From Hymenobacter rubripertinctus (GTDB lineage Bacteria; Bacteroidota; Bacteroidia; Cytophagales; Hymenobacteraceae), in assembly GCF_003583925.1 (NCBI RefSeq), contig NZ_QYCN01000026.1, forward strand, positions 151 through 57,535: a stretch of 57,385 bases of DNA, in the 5' to 3' direction. Shown here one piece after another: positions 7,070-15,249 of this stretch (the first letter of the stretch is position 1; every line of letters starts with the position of its first letter). Under the pieces are notes generated by a model. That model was not told the origin of the DNA and did not search any database. It was given only the letters and a program-made list of their open reading frames with translations. The position numbers were made by a program, and so were the translations under genes.

Positions 7070-9175
7070 ATGCCCGACCACGATGATTCGCTGCTGCTCT
7101 ACCTCAACGAGGCCATTGCCACCACCCGCAACAAGGAAGACCTGTTTCGGAGCGTCACGGAAAAGCTGCGCCTGATTTTCCCCTTCGACGCCATCACCAT
7201 CCTCACCCTCGACGCCGAACTGCGCTACCGCCGCGTATTTCTGCGCGATTACCTGGGCGAGGTGCTGCTGCCAGCCGGCACGGCCGCCCAGCCGGCCGCC
7301 GGCGCGGGCATCGCCAACACGCCCATCGAGCAGTTCATCCGCTCGCCCCGCCTCCGGCAGCCCGACCTGCGCGAGCTGCTGGCCGAATACCCCGATTTTC
7401 AGCCCTTCCGGGCCCTGCTCGAAGCCCGCATGCGCTACCTGACGGTGGTGCCGCTGCGCACCGGTGGCCGGCTCATCGGCCTTCTGTCGATGGTGGCCCG
7501 GCGGCAGCCCGAGTTTTCGAAAACGGACACCGACTTGCTCGAGAAAATCGGCAGCCTGGTGGCCGTGGCCGTTACCAACACGCTGGCCTTCGAGGACATT
7601 GCCCGCCGCGAGCGGGAGAAAACCATGCAGCTGGCCCTGAGCCACGCGCTGCTCAGCACCCGGGAACGCGGCGCACTGTTTCGCACGATTGCCACCGAAA
7701 TCAACCGCGTGGTGCCCTGCGACTATTTCGGACTGCGGGTGCGCGCCCCCGACTCACCGGCGCGGGCCCTGGCCGAGTTCAAGAAGCAGGCCGACGGCAC
7801 CTTCGAGGCCCTCAACGAGAAGCGCTACGAGGGCCTCGACCAGCTCGAAGCGGCCCAGCAGGCCGTGGCCGGGCTATTTGTGCGCCCCGGCGTGTACGAC
7901 GGCCCGGCCTTCGCGGCCCTGGCCGACGAGTACGCGCTGCTGGGCCACATCCGCGAGCACCGCGGCACCCGGGCCCTGCTCTGCACGCCCCTCGAAACCA
8001 GCGGCGAGCCCACCACGGCCCTGGTTCTGGCCAGCCACGAGCCGGACGCTTTCAGCGGGGCCGACCTGGAGCTCATGCAGCACCTGGTGCCCCAGATCCG
8101 GCTGGCCCTGCAGAACGTGCTGGCCTTCGAGCAGATTGAGGCCCTGCGCACCCAACTGGAGCGGGAGCGCACCTACCTCATCGACGAAATCAACACCACC
8201 GCCGCCGCCCGCCTCGACGATTTTGTGGGCGGCAGCGCGGCCATGCAGCAGGTGCACACCCGCTTGGCCCAAGTGGCGCCCACCGATACCACGGTGCTGA
8301 TAACGGGCGAAACCGGCACTGGCAAGGAGCTGGTGGCCCGGGCTCTGCACCACCTCTCGCCCCGCCGCGAGCGGGCCCTCATCAAGCTCAACTGCGCCGC
8401 CTTGCCCGCCCAGCTCATCGAAAGCGAGCTGTTCGGCCACGAGAAGGGTGCCTTTACCGGAGCCCACGACCGGCGCATCGGCAAGTTCGAGCTGGCCGAC
8501 CGGGGCACCATTTTTCTGGATGAAGTGGGCGAGTTGCCCCTCGATTTGCAGGCCAAGCTGCTGCGGGTGCTCCAGGAAAAAGAGTTTGAGCGCATCGGGG
8601 GACGCCGCGTAATCCGGTCGGATGTGCGGGTGATTGCGGCCACCAACCGGGTGCTGGAAGAGGAAGTAGCGGCCGGCCGCTTCCGCGCCGATCTGTACTA
8701 CCGGCTCAACGTGTTTCCGATCCGGCTGCCGACCCTGCGCGAGCGGCCCGAGGACGTGGAGCCGCTGATGCGCCACTTTCTGGAGCGCTTCACCAAGCAG
8801 ATGGGCAAGCCGGTGCGGGGCCTGCGCGAGCGTGATTTGCGGGCGTTGCAACAGTACGGCTGGCCCGGCAACGTGCGCGAGCTGGAACACGTGGTAGAAC
8901 AGGCCGTGATTGTGAGCCAGGGCCAGTTTCTGGAGTTCCAGGGCTTCGCGGCCAACGCCGCCGCCCTCGCCCCGGCCACTGTGCCCGAAGCCGGCGGCCC
9001 GCTCAAAACCCTGCGCCAGCAGGAGCGCGACCATATTCTGGCGGCCTTGCAGCGCACCGGCGGGCGCGTCAGCGGCCCCCAGGGCGCGGCGTTGCTGCTC
9101 GATATCAACCCCAAAACCCTGGAGGCCCGCATGAAAAAGCTGGGCTTGCAGCGGGCCATAGTGGCGGGGGAGTGA
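7070..9175 (+). CDS. Sigma-54-dependent transcriptional activator with GAF domains
   Basis: About 701 residues from the ATG at 7070. The N-terminal half holds two GAF-like sensory regions (about 1-170 and 190-360), then an AAA+ domain with Walker A GETGTGKE at 413-420 and the sigma-54 contact loop GAFTGA at 460-465. A Fis-like HTH ends the protein (SGPQGAALLLDINPKTLEAR). This is the FhlA/NorR-like layout, in which the GAF domains sense a small molecule or redox signal. It is divergent from the efflux operon and probably regulates it. An ATG at 6923 in the same frame would add 49 residues; 7070 was preferred because the added part lacks domain character. Confidence 0.93.
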   Translation: MPDHDDSLLLYLNEAIATTRNKEDLFRSVTEKLRLIFPFDAITILTLDAELRYRRVFLRDYLGEVLLPAGTAAQPAAGAGIANTPIEQFIRSPRLRQPDLRELLAEYPDFQPFRALLEARMRYLTVVPLRTGGRLIGLLSMVARRQPEFSKTDTDLLEKIGSLVAVAVTNTLAFEDIARREREKTMQLALSHALLSTRERGALFRTIATEINRVVPCDYFGLRVRAPDSPARALAEFKKQADGTFEALNEKRYEGLDQLEAAQQAVAGLFVRPGVYDGPAFAALADEYALLGHIREHRGTRALLCTPLETSGEPTTALVLASHEPDAFSGADLELMQHLVPQIRLALQNVLAFEQIEALRTQLERERTYLIDEINTTAAARLDDFVGGSAAMQQVHTRLAQVAPTDTTVLITGETGTGKELVARALHHLSPRRERALIKLNCAALPAQLIESELFGHEKGAFTGAHDRRIGKFELADRGTIFLDEVGELPLDLQAKLLRVLQEKEFERIGGRRVIRSDVRVIAATNRVLEEEVAAGRFRADLYYRLNVFPIRLPTLRERPEDVEPLMRHFLERFTKQMGKPVRGLRERDLRALQQYGWPGNVRELEHVVEQAVIVSQGQFLEFQGFAANAAALAPATVPEAGGPLKTLRQQERDHILAALQRTGGRVSGPQGAALLLDINPKTLEARMKKLGLQRAIVAGE

Positions 9176-9193
9176 GTGAATGAGCAAGCGAGT

Positions 9194-9220
9194 GTAGCGC
9201 GGAACAGATTTTCGCGTTAC
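9194..9220. repeat. Half copy of the mcrBC repeat family
   Basis: GTAGCGCGGAACAGATTTTC and the bases after it form a small imperfect hairpin and resemble one arm of the palindrome between mcrB and mcrC (10707-10753). It sits between the sigma-54 activator stop and mcrB. Confidence 0.6.
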
Positions 9221-9244
9221 GCGCACCACCTCACCTCAACTTTG

Positions 9245-9252
9245 TACTTTCG
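9245..9252 (+). promoter_or_regulatory. Putative -7 box for mcrB
   Basis: TACTTTCG matches the Bacteroidota -7 consensus TAnnTTTG at all but one position. It ends only 6 nt before the mcrB ATG, so a transcript from here would be nearly leaderless. Very similar boxes stand before queA (56123) and the transposase (57273). No clear -33 element is visible. Confidence 0.35.
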
Positions 9253-9258
9253 CCTTCG

Positions 9259-10626
9259 ATGCCCACTCCCGTCCCCGACACCCCGCTTATCACCCGCGAA
9301 CAGGTACTGCGGGCCCTGCATGAGTTGGACACCGAAGGGCCGCAGATGCCCCTGAGCACGGTCTACGACCTTGTGTACCGGGGCCGGCGCTACGCCCCGC
9401 GGCAGGTGGCGCAGCGGGCCTACGAACTGGCCGCGAACCAGCCCGGCGCAAAATGGCCGCTACGGGCCGGCGGCCCCACCAACCAGGCCCTGGAGGCCCT
9501 CGATTTCACGATTGCCACCAAGCGGCCCACCCTCGAAAATTCGCCCTTGCTCGACGGCGACGTGGCCGCCCAGCAGCAGGCGGAGGACCTCTACACCGGC
9601 TCGCCCCGCGAAACCGTTCCAGCCAAAAAAGCCCCCACCAGATCGGCGGCCGCCACTGCTGCCGAAGAAGAAACCGACGAGGCTCCGGCGGACCCCGCGC
9701 CGACCGAATTCCACGAGCCCGCCGCAGCTTACCAACGGCCGGCCCCCATGCCCTACACGCCAGAAATGGCGCGGGCCGAGCTGTTTCTGGCTGATGACGA
9801 GCTGGCAGCGGCGCGGGCAGCCTTGGCGCGGCGGCGCAACCTGCTGCTGCAGGGGCCGCCCGGCACGGGCAAAACCTTTCTGGCCCGGCGGCTGGCCTGG
9901 CTGGCGCAGGGCAGCACCGACCCGGCCCGGGTCGAGCTGGTGCAGTTTCACCCCAGCTACAGCTACGAGGATTTCGTGCAGGGTTTCCGGCCCGACGAAC
10001 AGGGCGCGTTCCGGCTGCGTGATGGGTTGCTGGTCGAGTTCTGCCGGCGGGCTTCGCTGGAGCCCGAACAGCCGTACTTTCTGCTGATTGACGAGCTGAA
10101 CCGGGGCCACGTGGCCCGCATTTTCGGGGAGCTGCTGTTGCTGCTGGAGGCCGACAAGCGCGGACCCGCCCACGCCCTGCGCCTGCCCTACGCCCCGGCG
10201 GGCAGCCCGCCGTTTTTCGTGCCCGAAAACGTGTTCGTTATCGGCACCATGAACCTGGCCGACCGCAGCCTGGCCCCGCTCGATTACGCGTTGCGCCGCC
10301 GTTTCGCCTTCGTGAGCCTGCGGCCCGAGTTCGGCGAGCCGCTGCGGGCGCTGCTGGCGGCCCACGGCGTGCCGGCGGCCCTCAGCCACCACCTCACCAC
10401 CCGCCTGGCCGCCCTCAACCAAACCATTGCCGACGACCCCGACCTGGGCCCCGATTTCTGCGTGGGCCACAGCTACTTCTGCCATCCGCCCGCCACCCCA
10501 ACGGAGGCCCCGGCATGGCTGCGCCTGATTCTGGAGCAGGAAATTGGCCCGCTGCTCGACGACTACTGGCGCGACCAGCCCGCCAAGGCCGCCCAGCAGA
10601 AAAAGCAGCTGCTGGCCGGGCTGTAG
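9259..10626 (+). CDS. mcrB: McrB-like AAA+ GTPase subunit of type IV restriction
   Basis: A 455-residue protein with an AAA+ motor: Walker A GPPGTGKT (199-206), the McrB-type FHPSYSYEDFVQGFRP (230-245), Walker B YFLLIDELNRGHVARIFGEL, and MNLADRS (331-337), the MNxxDRS motif that reads guanine nucleotide in McrB. The N-terminal 60 residues (VYDLVYRGRRYAPRQVAQRA) resemble the small head domain seen in other modified-DNA restriction proteins, not the E. coli McrB reader. A low-complexity Ala/Pro/Glu linker (about 100-165) joins the two. With McrC it should translocate on and cut modified DNA. It starts the mcrBC pair; a long palindrome begins at its stop codon. Confidence 0.92.
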   Translation: MPTPVPDTPLITREQVLRALHELDTEGPQMPLSTVYDLVYRGRRYAPRQVAQRAYELAANQPGAKWPLRAGGPTNQALEALDFTIATKRPTLENSPLLDGDVAAQQQAEDLYTGSPRETVPAKKAPTRSAAATAAEEETDEAPADPAPTEFHEPAAAYQRPAPMPYTPEMARAELFLADDELAAARAALARRRNLLLQGPPGTGKTFLARRLAWLAQGSTDPARVELVQFHPSYSYEDFVQGFRPDEQGAFRLRDGLLVEFCRRASLEPEQPYFLLIDELNRGHVARIFGELLLLLEADKRGPAHALRLPYAPAGSPPFFVPENVFVIGTMNLADRSLAPLDYALRRRFAFVSLRPEFGEPLRALLAAHGVPAALSHHLTTRLAALNQTIADDPDLGPDFCVGHSYFCHPPATPTEAPAWLRLILEQEIGPLLDDYWRDQPAKAAQQKKQLLAGL

Positions 10627-10753
10627 CGCGAAAATCTGTTTTGCGACGAGCAAAGCGAGTTCCTGCGCGTTAGGTTCATCGATCCAAAATTGGGCAACTT
10701 CAGCTTACGCGTGGGAACTCGCTTCACTCGTCGCGAAACAGATTTTCGCGCTA
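10624..10753. repeat. 47-bp-arm inverted repeat between mcrB and mcrC
   Basis: Arms 10624-10670 and 10707-10753 are reverse complements with about five mismatches (arm start TAGCGCGAAAATCTGTTT). The left arm includes the mcrB TAG stop, and the right arm ends 10 nt before the mcrC ATG, so the element fills the spacer. A half copy lies before mcrB. Confidence 0.9.
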
Positions 10754-10763
10754 TAACCCGGCC

Positions 10764-11798
10764 ATGATTCCCATCCAGAACCTGTACTACCTGCTGTGCT
10801 ACGCCTGGAACCGGCTGCCCGAGGAAGCGGAGGCGCGGGCGGTGAGCGGGCAGGCATTCCGGCGGCCGTTGCCGCTGCTGGCCCGGGTGCTGCTGAGCGG
10901 TACGCGCCGGCTGCTGCACCTGGGCCTGCCCACGGCCTACGCCGAACGCACTGCCGAGCTGCCGGAGCTGCGGGGCCGGGTGCTGCTCACGCCCACCCTG
11001 AGCCAGGATTTGCTGCGCCGGGGCCGGGCCGTGTGCGCCGTTGATGAGCTGACGCCCGACACGCCGCTGGCTGGTCTGTTGCGCGGCACCCTGCACCAGC
11101 TCGGTCGCAGCCGGGCGCTGCCCCCGGAATTGCGCCGCGAAATCCGGCAGACGCTACGGCGGTTTCCGGCGGCCGTGGCGGCGGTGCCGCTCAGCGCGGC
11201 CAGCCTGCGAACGGTGCGGCGGTTGCGGCCGGGCGGGCTGGGCGGGTTTCTGCTGAACGTGTGCGAGCTGCTGCACCGGAGCGCCCTGCCCATGCCCGAC
11301 GCCGCCGGCCAAGCCCGGTTCCGCGACTTCCGGCGCGACGAGCCGCTAATGGCCCGGCTGTTCGAGCAGTTCGTGCGCAACTTTTACCGGCTGGAACAGC
11401 GGCTGTTTCGGGTATCATCAGAAACCATTGCCTGGCAGGCGGCGGCCGAAACGCCCGAGGCGCTGGCGCTGCTGCCAGCCATGATTACGGATACAAGCCT
11501 GGAATGCCCGGCCCGCAAAATCATCCTCGACACCAAGTACTACGCCGCCGCCCTCAAGCGCCACCACGACCAGGCCCGGCTGATTTCGCCCCACCTCTAC
11601 CAGCTCTACGCCTACCTCCAGAACCAGCCCGCCCGGCCCGGCCAGCAGCTCGAAGGCATCCTGCTTTACCCGGCAGCCGCCCAGGCCGTGAATTTGCGCT
11701 ACACCCTCGGCGGCCACCCCGTGCGCGTGGTCACCATCGACTTAAACCAACCCTGGGAAGGCATTGCGGCGGCTTTACTGGGGCTGCTGGCGGAATGA
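10764..11798 (+). CDS. mcrC: McrC-like nuclease subunit of type IV restriction
   Basis: A 344-residue McrC. The N-terminus IPIQNLYYLLCYAWNRLPEE is the family hallmark. The C-terminal half holds a PD-(D/E)xK nuclease: D243 in MITDTSLE and D256-T-K258 in KIILDTKYY, spaced as in characterised McrC proteins. It should bind the McrB ring, stimulate its GTPase, and cleave modified DNA. It follows mcrB on the same strand, separated only by the inverted repeat. Its stop codon is the start of another inverted repeat (11797). Confidence 0.93.
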   Translation: MIPIQNLYYLLCYAWNRLPEEAEARAVSGQAFRRPLPLLARVLLSGTRRLLHLGLPTAYAERTAELPELRGRVLLTPTLSQDLLRRGRAVCAVDELTPDTPLAGLLRGTLHQLGRSRALPPELRREIRQTLRRFPAAVAAVPLSAASLRTVRRLRPGGLGGFLLNVCELLHRSALPMPDAAGQARFRDFRRDEPLMARLFEQFVRNFYRLEQRLFRVSSETIAWQAAAETPEALALLPAMITDTSLECPARKIILDTKYYAAALKRHHDQARLISPHLYQLYAYLQNQPARPGQQLEGILLYPAAAQAVNLRYTLGGHPVRVVTIDLNQPWEGIAAALLGLLAE

Positions 11799-11896
11799 AC
11801 TGTCCTTCAGACGAAGGAGGAATCTGGGTCAATCGTATTCAGCGTCTTCGCGTAATGACGTCACCCCAGATTCCTCCTTCGTCGGAAGAACAGTTC
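11797..11896. repeat. 32-bp-arm inverted repeat after mcrC
   Basis: Arms 11797-11828 and 11865-11896 match at 30 of 32 positions as reverse complements (arm contains GACGAAGGAGGAATCTGGG). The left arm overlaps the mcrC stop. The sequence is unrelated to the palindromes on the other side of mcrC. Confidence 0.9.
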
Positions 11897-12013
11897 TTCA
11901 TCCCAATAATGCAGCCCCGCTACGGGTTTTGCGTCGGTAGGTTGCCAGAAGTGTAACGAAGCGCGTACCTTCTTGCCGAATTCCTTTCTCCTATCACCCA
12001 AACCCGTACTGAT

Positions 12014-13663
12014 TTGAAACGACGCGACTTTGTGGGCCTCACCGGGCTGGCGACGGGCGCCCTTTGGCTGCCCTCCTTCCCCGGCTTCAGTGGCACCCTC
12101 GTGGACCCCGCCCGCCTGCTGGAACCCGGCCTGGATGTGGCCGTGAAAAAACGCCTGGCCGACGCAGCCCTGAATACGGCTAAAGCCGCTGGTGCTACTT
12201 ACGCCGATGTGCGCATCGGGCGCTACCTCAACCAGAGCGTGTTTACCCGCGAAAAGCAGGTGCAGAACATTGCCAGCGGCGAGAGTTTTGGGGCCGGCGT
12301 ACGGGTTATTGCCAACGGCACCTGGGGCTTCGCCTCCACCAATACCGTAACCGAAGCGGGCATGGCCCAAGCTGCCAAACTGGCCGTGCAGATTGCCAAA
12401 GCCAACAGCAAGGTGCAGAAGGAACCCGTGAAGCTGGCCCCCCAGAAAGGCCAGGGCGTGGTATCGTGGAAAACTCCGATTTTGGTGAATGCCTTCGAAG
12501 TACCGGTGAAGGAAAAGGTAGAGCTGCTGCTGGCCGCCAACGCCGCCGCCCTCGACAACGGCGCGTCGTTCGTGAATTCGGCTTTGTTTCAGGTGAACGA
12601 GCAGAAGTATTTCGCTTCCACCGACGGCTCCTACATCGACCAGGACGTGCACCGCATCTGGCCCAACTTTTCGGTGACGGCCATCGACCGGGCCTCGGGC
12701 AAATTCCGCTCCCGCGAGGCGCTCAGCGCGCCCATGGGCATGGGCTACGAATACCTGCAGCCTAAGGCCGAAGACAAGATTGCCGGCCCCGCCGGCACTG
12801 GCCTCGTGGGCTACCGCAACAGCTTCGATATGCTGGCCGACGCCGCTCTGGCCGCCAAGCAGGCCAAAGAGAAGCTCACCGCCAAATCGGTTACGGCCGG
12901 CAAGTACGACCTCGTACTCGACCCCAACCACCTGGGCCTGACCATCCACGAATCGGTGGGCCACCCCACCGAGCTCGACCGGGTGCTGGGTTACGAGGCC
13001 AACTACGCCGGTACCAGCTTCGCCACCCTCGACTGGAAAGCCAAGGGCCAGCCCTACGGCTCGAAGCTGGTGAACATTGTGGCCGACAAGCTGCAAGCCA
13101 ATTCGCTGGGCGCGGTGGGCTACGACGACGAAGGCGTGCCGACCAAGGAGTGGAACATCATCAAGGACGGCAAGCTGGTGGACTACCAGAAAATCCGCGA
13201 CCAGGCCCACATCGTGAACCAGAACGAGTCGGATGGTTGCTGTTACGCCGATTCGTGGAGCTCGGTGCAGTTCCAGCGCATGCCCAACATCAGCCTCAAG
13301 CCCGGTACCCAAAAGCTGAGCGTGGACGACATGATTAAGGGCGTGGACAAGGGCATTTACATTGCGGGCCGCGGCTCGTTTTCGATTGACCAGCAGCGCT
13401 ACAACTCCCAGTTCGGGGGCCAGGTGTTCTACGCCATCGAGAAGGGTAAAATTGCCGGCATGCTCGAAGACGTGGCTTACCAGACCAACACCCTGGAGTT
13501 CTGGGGTTCCTGCGCCGCCATCTGCGACGCGTCGGACTACCGCCTGTTCGGCTCCTTCTTCGACGGCAAGGGCCAGCCGCCCCAGGTGTCGGCCGTGAGC
13601 CACGGCTCGGCCACCACGCGCTTCAACGCCGTGAACGTGATTAATACCGCCCGCAAGATTTAA
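12014..13663 (+). CDS. tldD: TldD-family metalloprotease with twin-arginine signal, copy 1
   Basis: A 549-residue TldD/PmbA-family protein. It carries HESVGH (312-317), the HExxxH zinc motif of TldD, in the usual conserved context (LGLTIHESVGHPTELDRVLG). The N-terminus KRRDFVGLTGLATGALWLP is a twin-arginine signal, so export is expected, unlike cytoplasmic E. coli TldD. The start is TTG at 12014, supported by alignment with the downstream paralogue, which begins ATG at the same residue. TldD and TldE normally form a heterodimeric protease for small or unfolded peptides. The partner tldE follows after a 92-nt spacer holding an inverted repeat. Confidence 0.92.
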   Translation: MKRRDFVGLTGLATGALWLPSFPGFSGTLVDPARLLEPGLDVAVKKRLADAALNTAKAAGATYADVRIGRYLNQSVFTREKQVQNIASGESFGAGVRVIANGTWGFASTNTVTEAGMAQAAKLAVQIAKANSKVQKEPVKLAPQKGQGVVSWKTPILVNAFEVPVKEKVELLLAANAAALDNGASFVNSALFQVNEQKYFASTDGSYIDQDVHRIWPNFSVTAIDRASGKFRSREALSAPMGMGYEYLQPKAEDKIAGPAGTGLVGYRNSFDMLADAALAAKQAKEKLTAKSVTAGKYDLVLDPNHLGLTIHESVGHPTELDRVLGYEANYAGTSFATLDWKAKGQPYGSKLVNIVADKLQANSLGAVGYDDEGVPTKEWNIIKDGKLVDYQKIRDQAHIVNQNESDGCCYADSWSSVQFQRMPNISLKPGTQKLSVDDMIKGVDKGIYIAGRGSFSIDQQRYNSQFGGQVFYAIEKGKIAGMLEDVAYQTNTLEFWGSCAAICDASDYRLFGSFFDGKGQPPQVSAVSHGSATTRFNAVNVINTARKI

Positions 13664-13745
13664 GCTGCTAGCTATTAGCTGAGAGCTGTTAGCTTCCGTT
13701 CAGGAGGCCCAGCCAAAAAGCTAATAGCTAACAGCTAACAGCTTA
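13661..13745. repeat. Inverted repeat between tldD and tldE, copy 1
   Basis: The stretch starts with the tldD stop (TAA) and reads TAAGCTGCTAGCTATTAGCT onward. Its complement ends at 13745 (CTAACAGCTAACAGCTTA). It is built from repeated AGCTnTTAGCT units, so the pairing is imperfect and can slip. Similar text lies at about 46067-46096. Confidence 0.85.
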
Positions 13746-13755
13746 AAATAAAAAC

Positions 13756-15090
13756 ATGGCCATACTTTCTCAAACCGAAGCGCAGGCAATCCTCAAAAAG
13801 GTGCTGGGCTTCAGCAAAGCCGATGAGTGCGAAGCGACGCTCAACGGCCAGTCGGGCGGCAACGTGCGCTCGGCCCGCAACGCCATCAGCACCAGCGGCG
13901 GCATCGATAACGTAAGCCTCACGGTGGAGTCGCGGTTCGGCAAACGCTCGGGCGTGGCCACCTGCAACCAGTTCGACGACGCCACGCTGCGCACCTGCGT
14001 AACGCGGGCCGAAGAAATTGCCCGCCTCGCCCCCGAAAGCCCCGAGTACATGCCCCTGCTCGGCCCCCAGAAATACCTGCCCCTGCCCCCAACTTTCGCC
14101 AAGGCCACTGCCGATATCACGCCCGACTACCGGGCCGCCCAGGTGGGCAGCAGCATGGTTATCTGCGACGAGCGCAAGCTTAGTTCGGCCGCCTTCCTCA
14201 ACGATTCGGCTGGGTTTGTGGCCAAGCGCAACAGCAAGGGCCTGGAAGCCTATCAGCAGCTCTCGGGCCTCGAGTTCAGCATTACGGTGCGCACGCCCGA
14301 CGGCACCGGCTCGGGCTACGCCACGGCCGACTACAACGACGCCAGCAAGTTCGACGCCAAAACCCTGACCCGGATTGCGGCCGACAAAGCCGCCGGCTCG
14401 CGCAACGCCAAGGCCCTGGAGCCCGGCAAGTACACCGTTATTCTGGAACCCGCCGCCCTGGTGGCCAACACCGATGCCTCGCTGCTCCAGGCCCTGATGA
14501 GCGCCCTCGACGCCCGCAACGCCGACGAGGGCCGCTCGTTTCTGAGCAAAAAGGGCGGCGGCAACCGCAAGGGCGAAAAGCTTTTCGATGAGCGCGTGAC
14601 CATCTACTCCGACCCCACCAACGCCGAGGTGCCCGACCTGATGTTTTCGGGCGACGGCCGGCCCCAGCAGCGCACTACCTGGATTGAAAAGGGCGTGGTG
14701 AAGAACCTCTACAGCTCCCAGTACTGGGCCCAGAAAGCCGGTATTCCTGACATTCCGCGCCCCGGCGGCTGGATTATGGAAGGCGGCACCCAGAGCGTGC
14801 AGGACCTCATCAAGGGCACCGCCAAAGGCATTTTGGTCACGCGCCTCTGGTACATCCGCCCCGTCGACCCCCAAACGCTGCTCTACACCGGCCTCACCCG
14901 CGACGGCACGTTCTACATCGAAAACGGCCAGATCAAGTTCCCGGTGAAGAACTTCCGTTTCAACGAGTCGCCGATTATCATGCTCAACAACCTCGAAGCC
15001 ATCGGCAAGCCCGTGCGCGTAGGCGGCAACCTGGTGCCCCCGCTCAAAATCCGCGACTTCACCTTCACCAGCTTGTCGGACGCCGTCTAG
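13756..15090 (+). CDS. tldE: TldE/PmbA-like partner protein, copy 1
   Basis: This 444-residue protein belongs to the TldD/TldE (PmbA_TldD) superfamily but lacks HExxxH, as TldE does. Conserved features include VRSARNAIS near residue 40, YTVILEPAAL near 230 and the C-terminal GNLVPPLKIRDFTFTSL. It has no signal peptide, unlike its TldD partner. Expected role: non-catalytic subunit of the TldD-TldE protease that helps enclose the peptide substrate. The C-terminal 110 codons are almost identical to copy 2, which suggests gene conversion. Confidence 0.9.
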   Translation: MAILSQTEAQAILKKVLGFSKADECEATLNGQSGGNVRSARNAISTSGGIDNVSLTVESRFGKRSGVATCNQFDDATLRTCVTRAEEIARLAPESPEYMPLLGPQKYLPLPPTFAKATADITPDYRAAQVGSSMVICDERKLSSAAFLNDSAGFVAKRNSKGLEAYQQLSGLEFSITVRTPDGTGSGYATADYNDASKFDAKTLTRIAADKAAGSRNAKALEPGKYTVILEPAALVANTDASLLQALMSALDARNADEGRSFLSKKGGGNRKGEKLFDERVTIYSDPTNAEVPDLMFSGDGRPQQRTTWIEKGVVKNLYSSQYWAQKAGIPDIPRPGGWIMEGGTQSVQDLIKGTAKGILVTRLWYIRPVDPQTLLYTGLTRDGTFYIENGQIKFPVKNFRFNESPIIMLNNLEAIGKPVRVGGNLVPPLKIRDFTFTSLSDAV

Positions 15091-15243
15091 AATCACAGAT
15101 GTTACAGATGGTGCAGATGAAAAGGATTTGTTCGGCTGGTTGATTCCAAATTTCATCAGCACGAATCCCCTTTATCTGCAACATCTGTAACATCTGTGAT
15201 TTAGAATCCTTTTCATCTGCACCATCTGCAAAATCTGTGATTT
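15091..15243. repeat. Three-copy forward/reverse repeat between tldDE copies
   Basis: One forward unit (AATCACAGATGTTACAGATG, from 15091) directly after the tldE stop is followed by two reverse-complement units (ending about 15203 and 15243). The units share the text CAGATGGTGCAGATGAAAAG. Alternative hairpins are possible, because the forward unit can pair with either reverse unit. Confidence 0.88.
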
Positions 15244-15249
15244 AATTTT

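Noticed and set aside
11861..13603. Open frame of 580 codons on the minus strand opposite tldD
   Set aside because: It mirrors the codon structure of tldD and has no domain character (Gly/His/Val-rich text). It is a shadow common in GC-rich genes. The same holds for the long frames opposite tolC, ettA, both tldE genes and trehalase.
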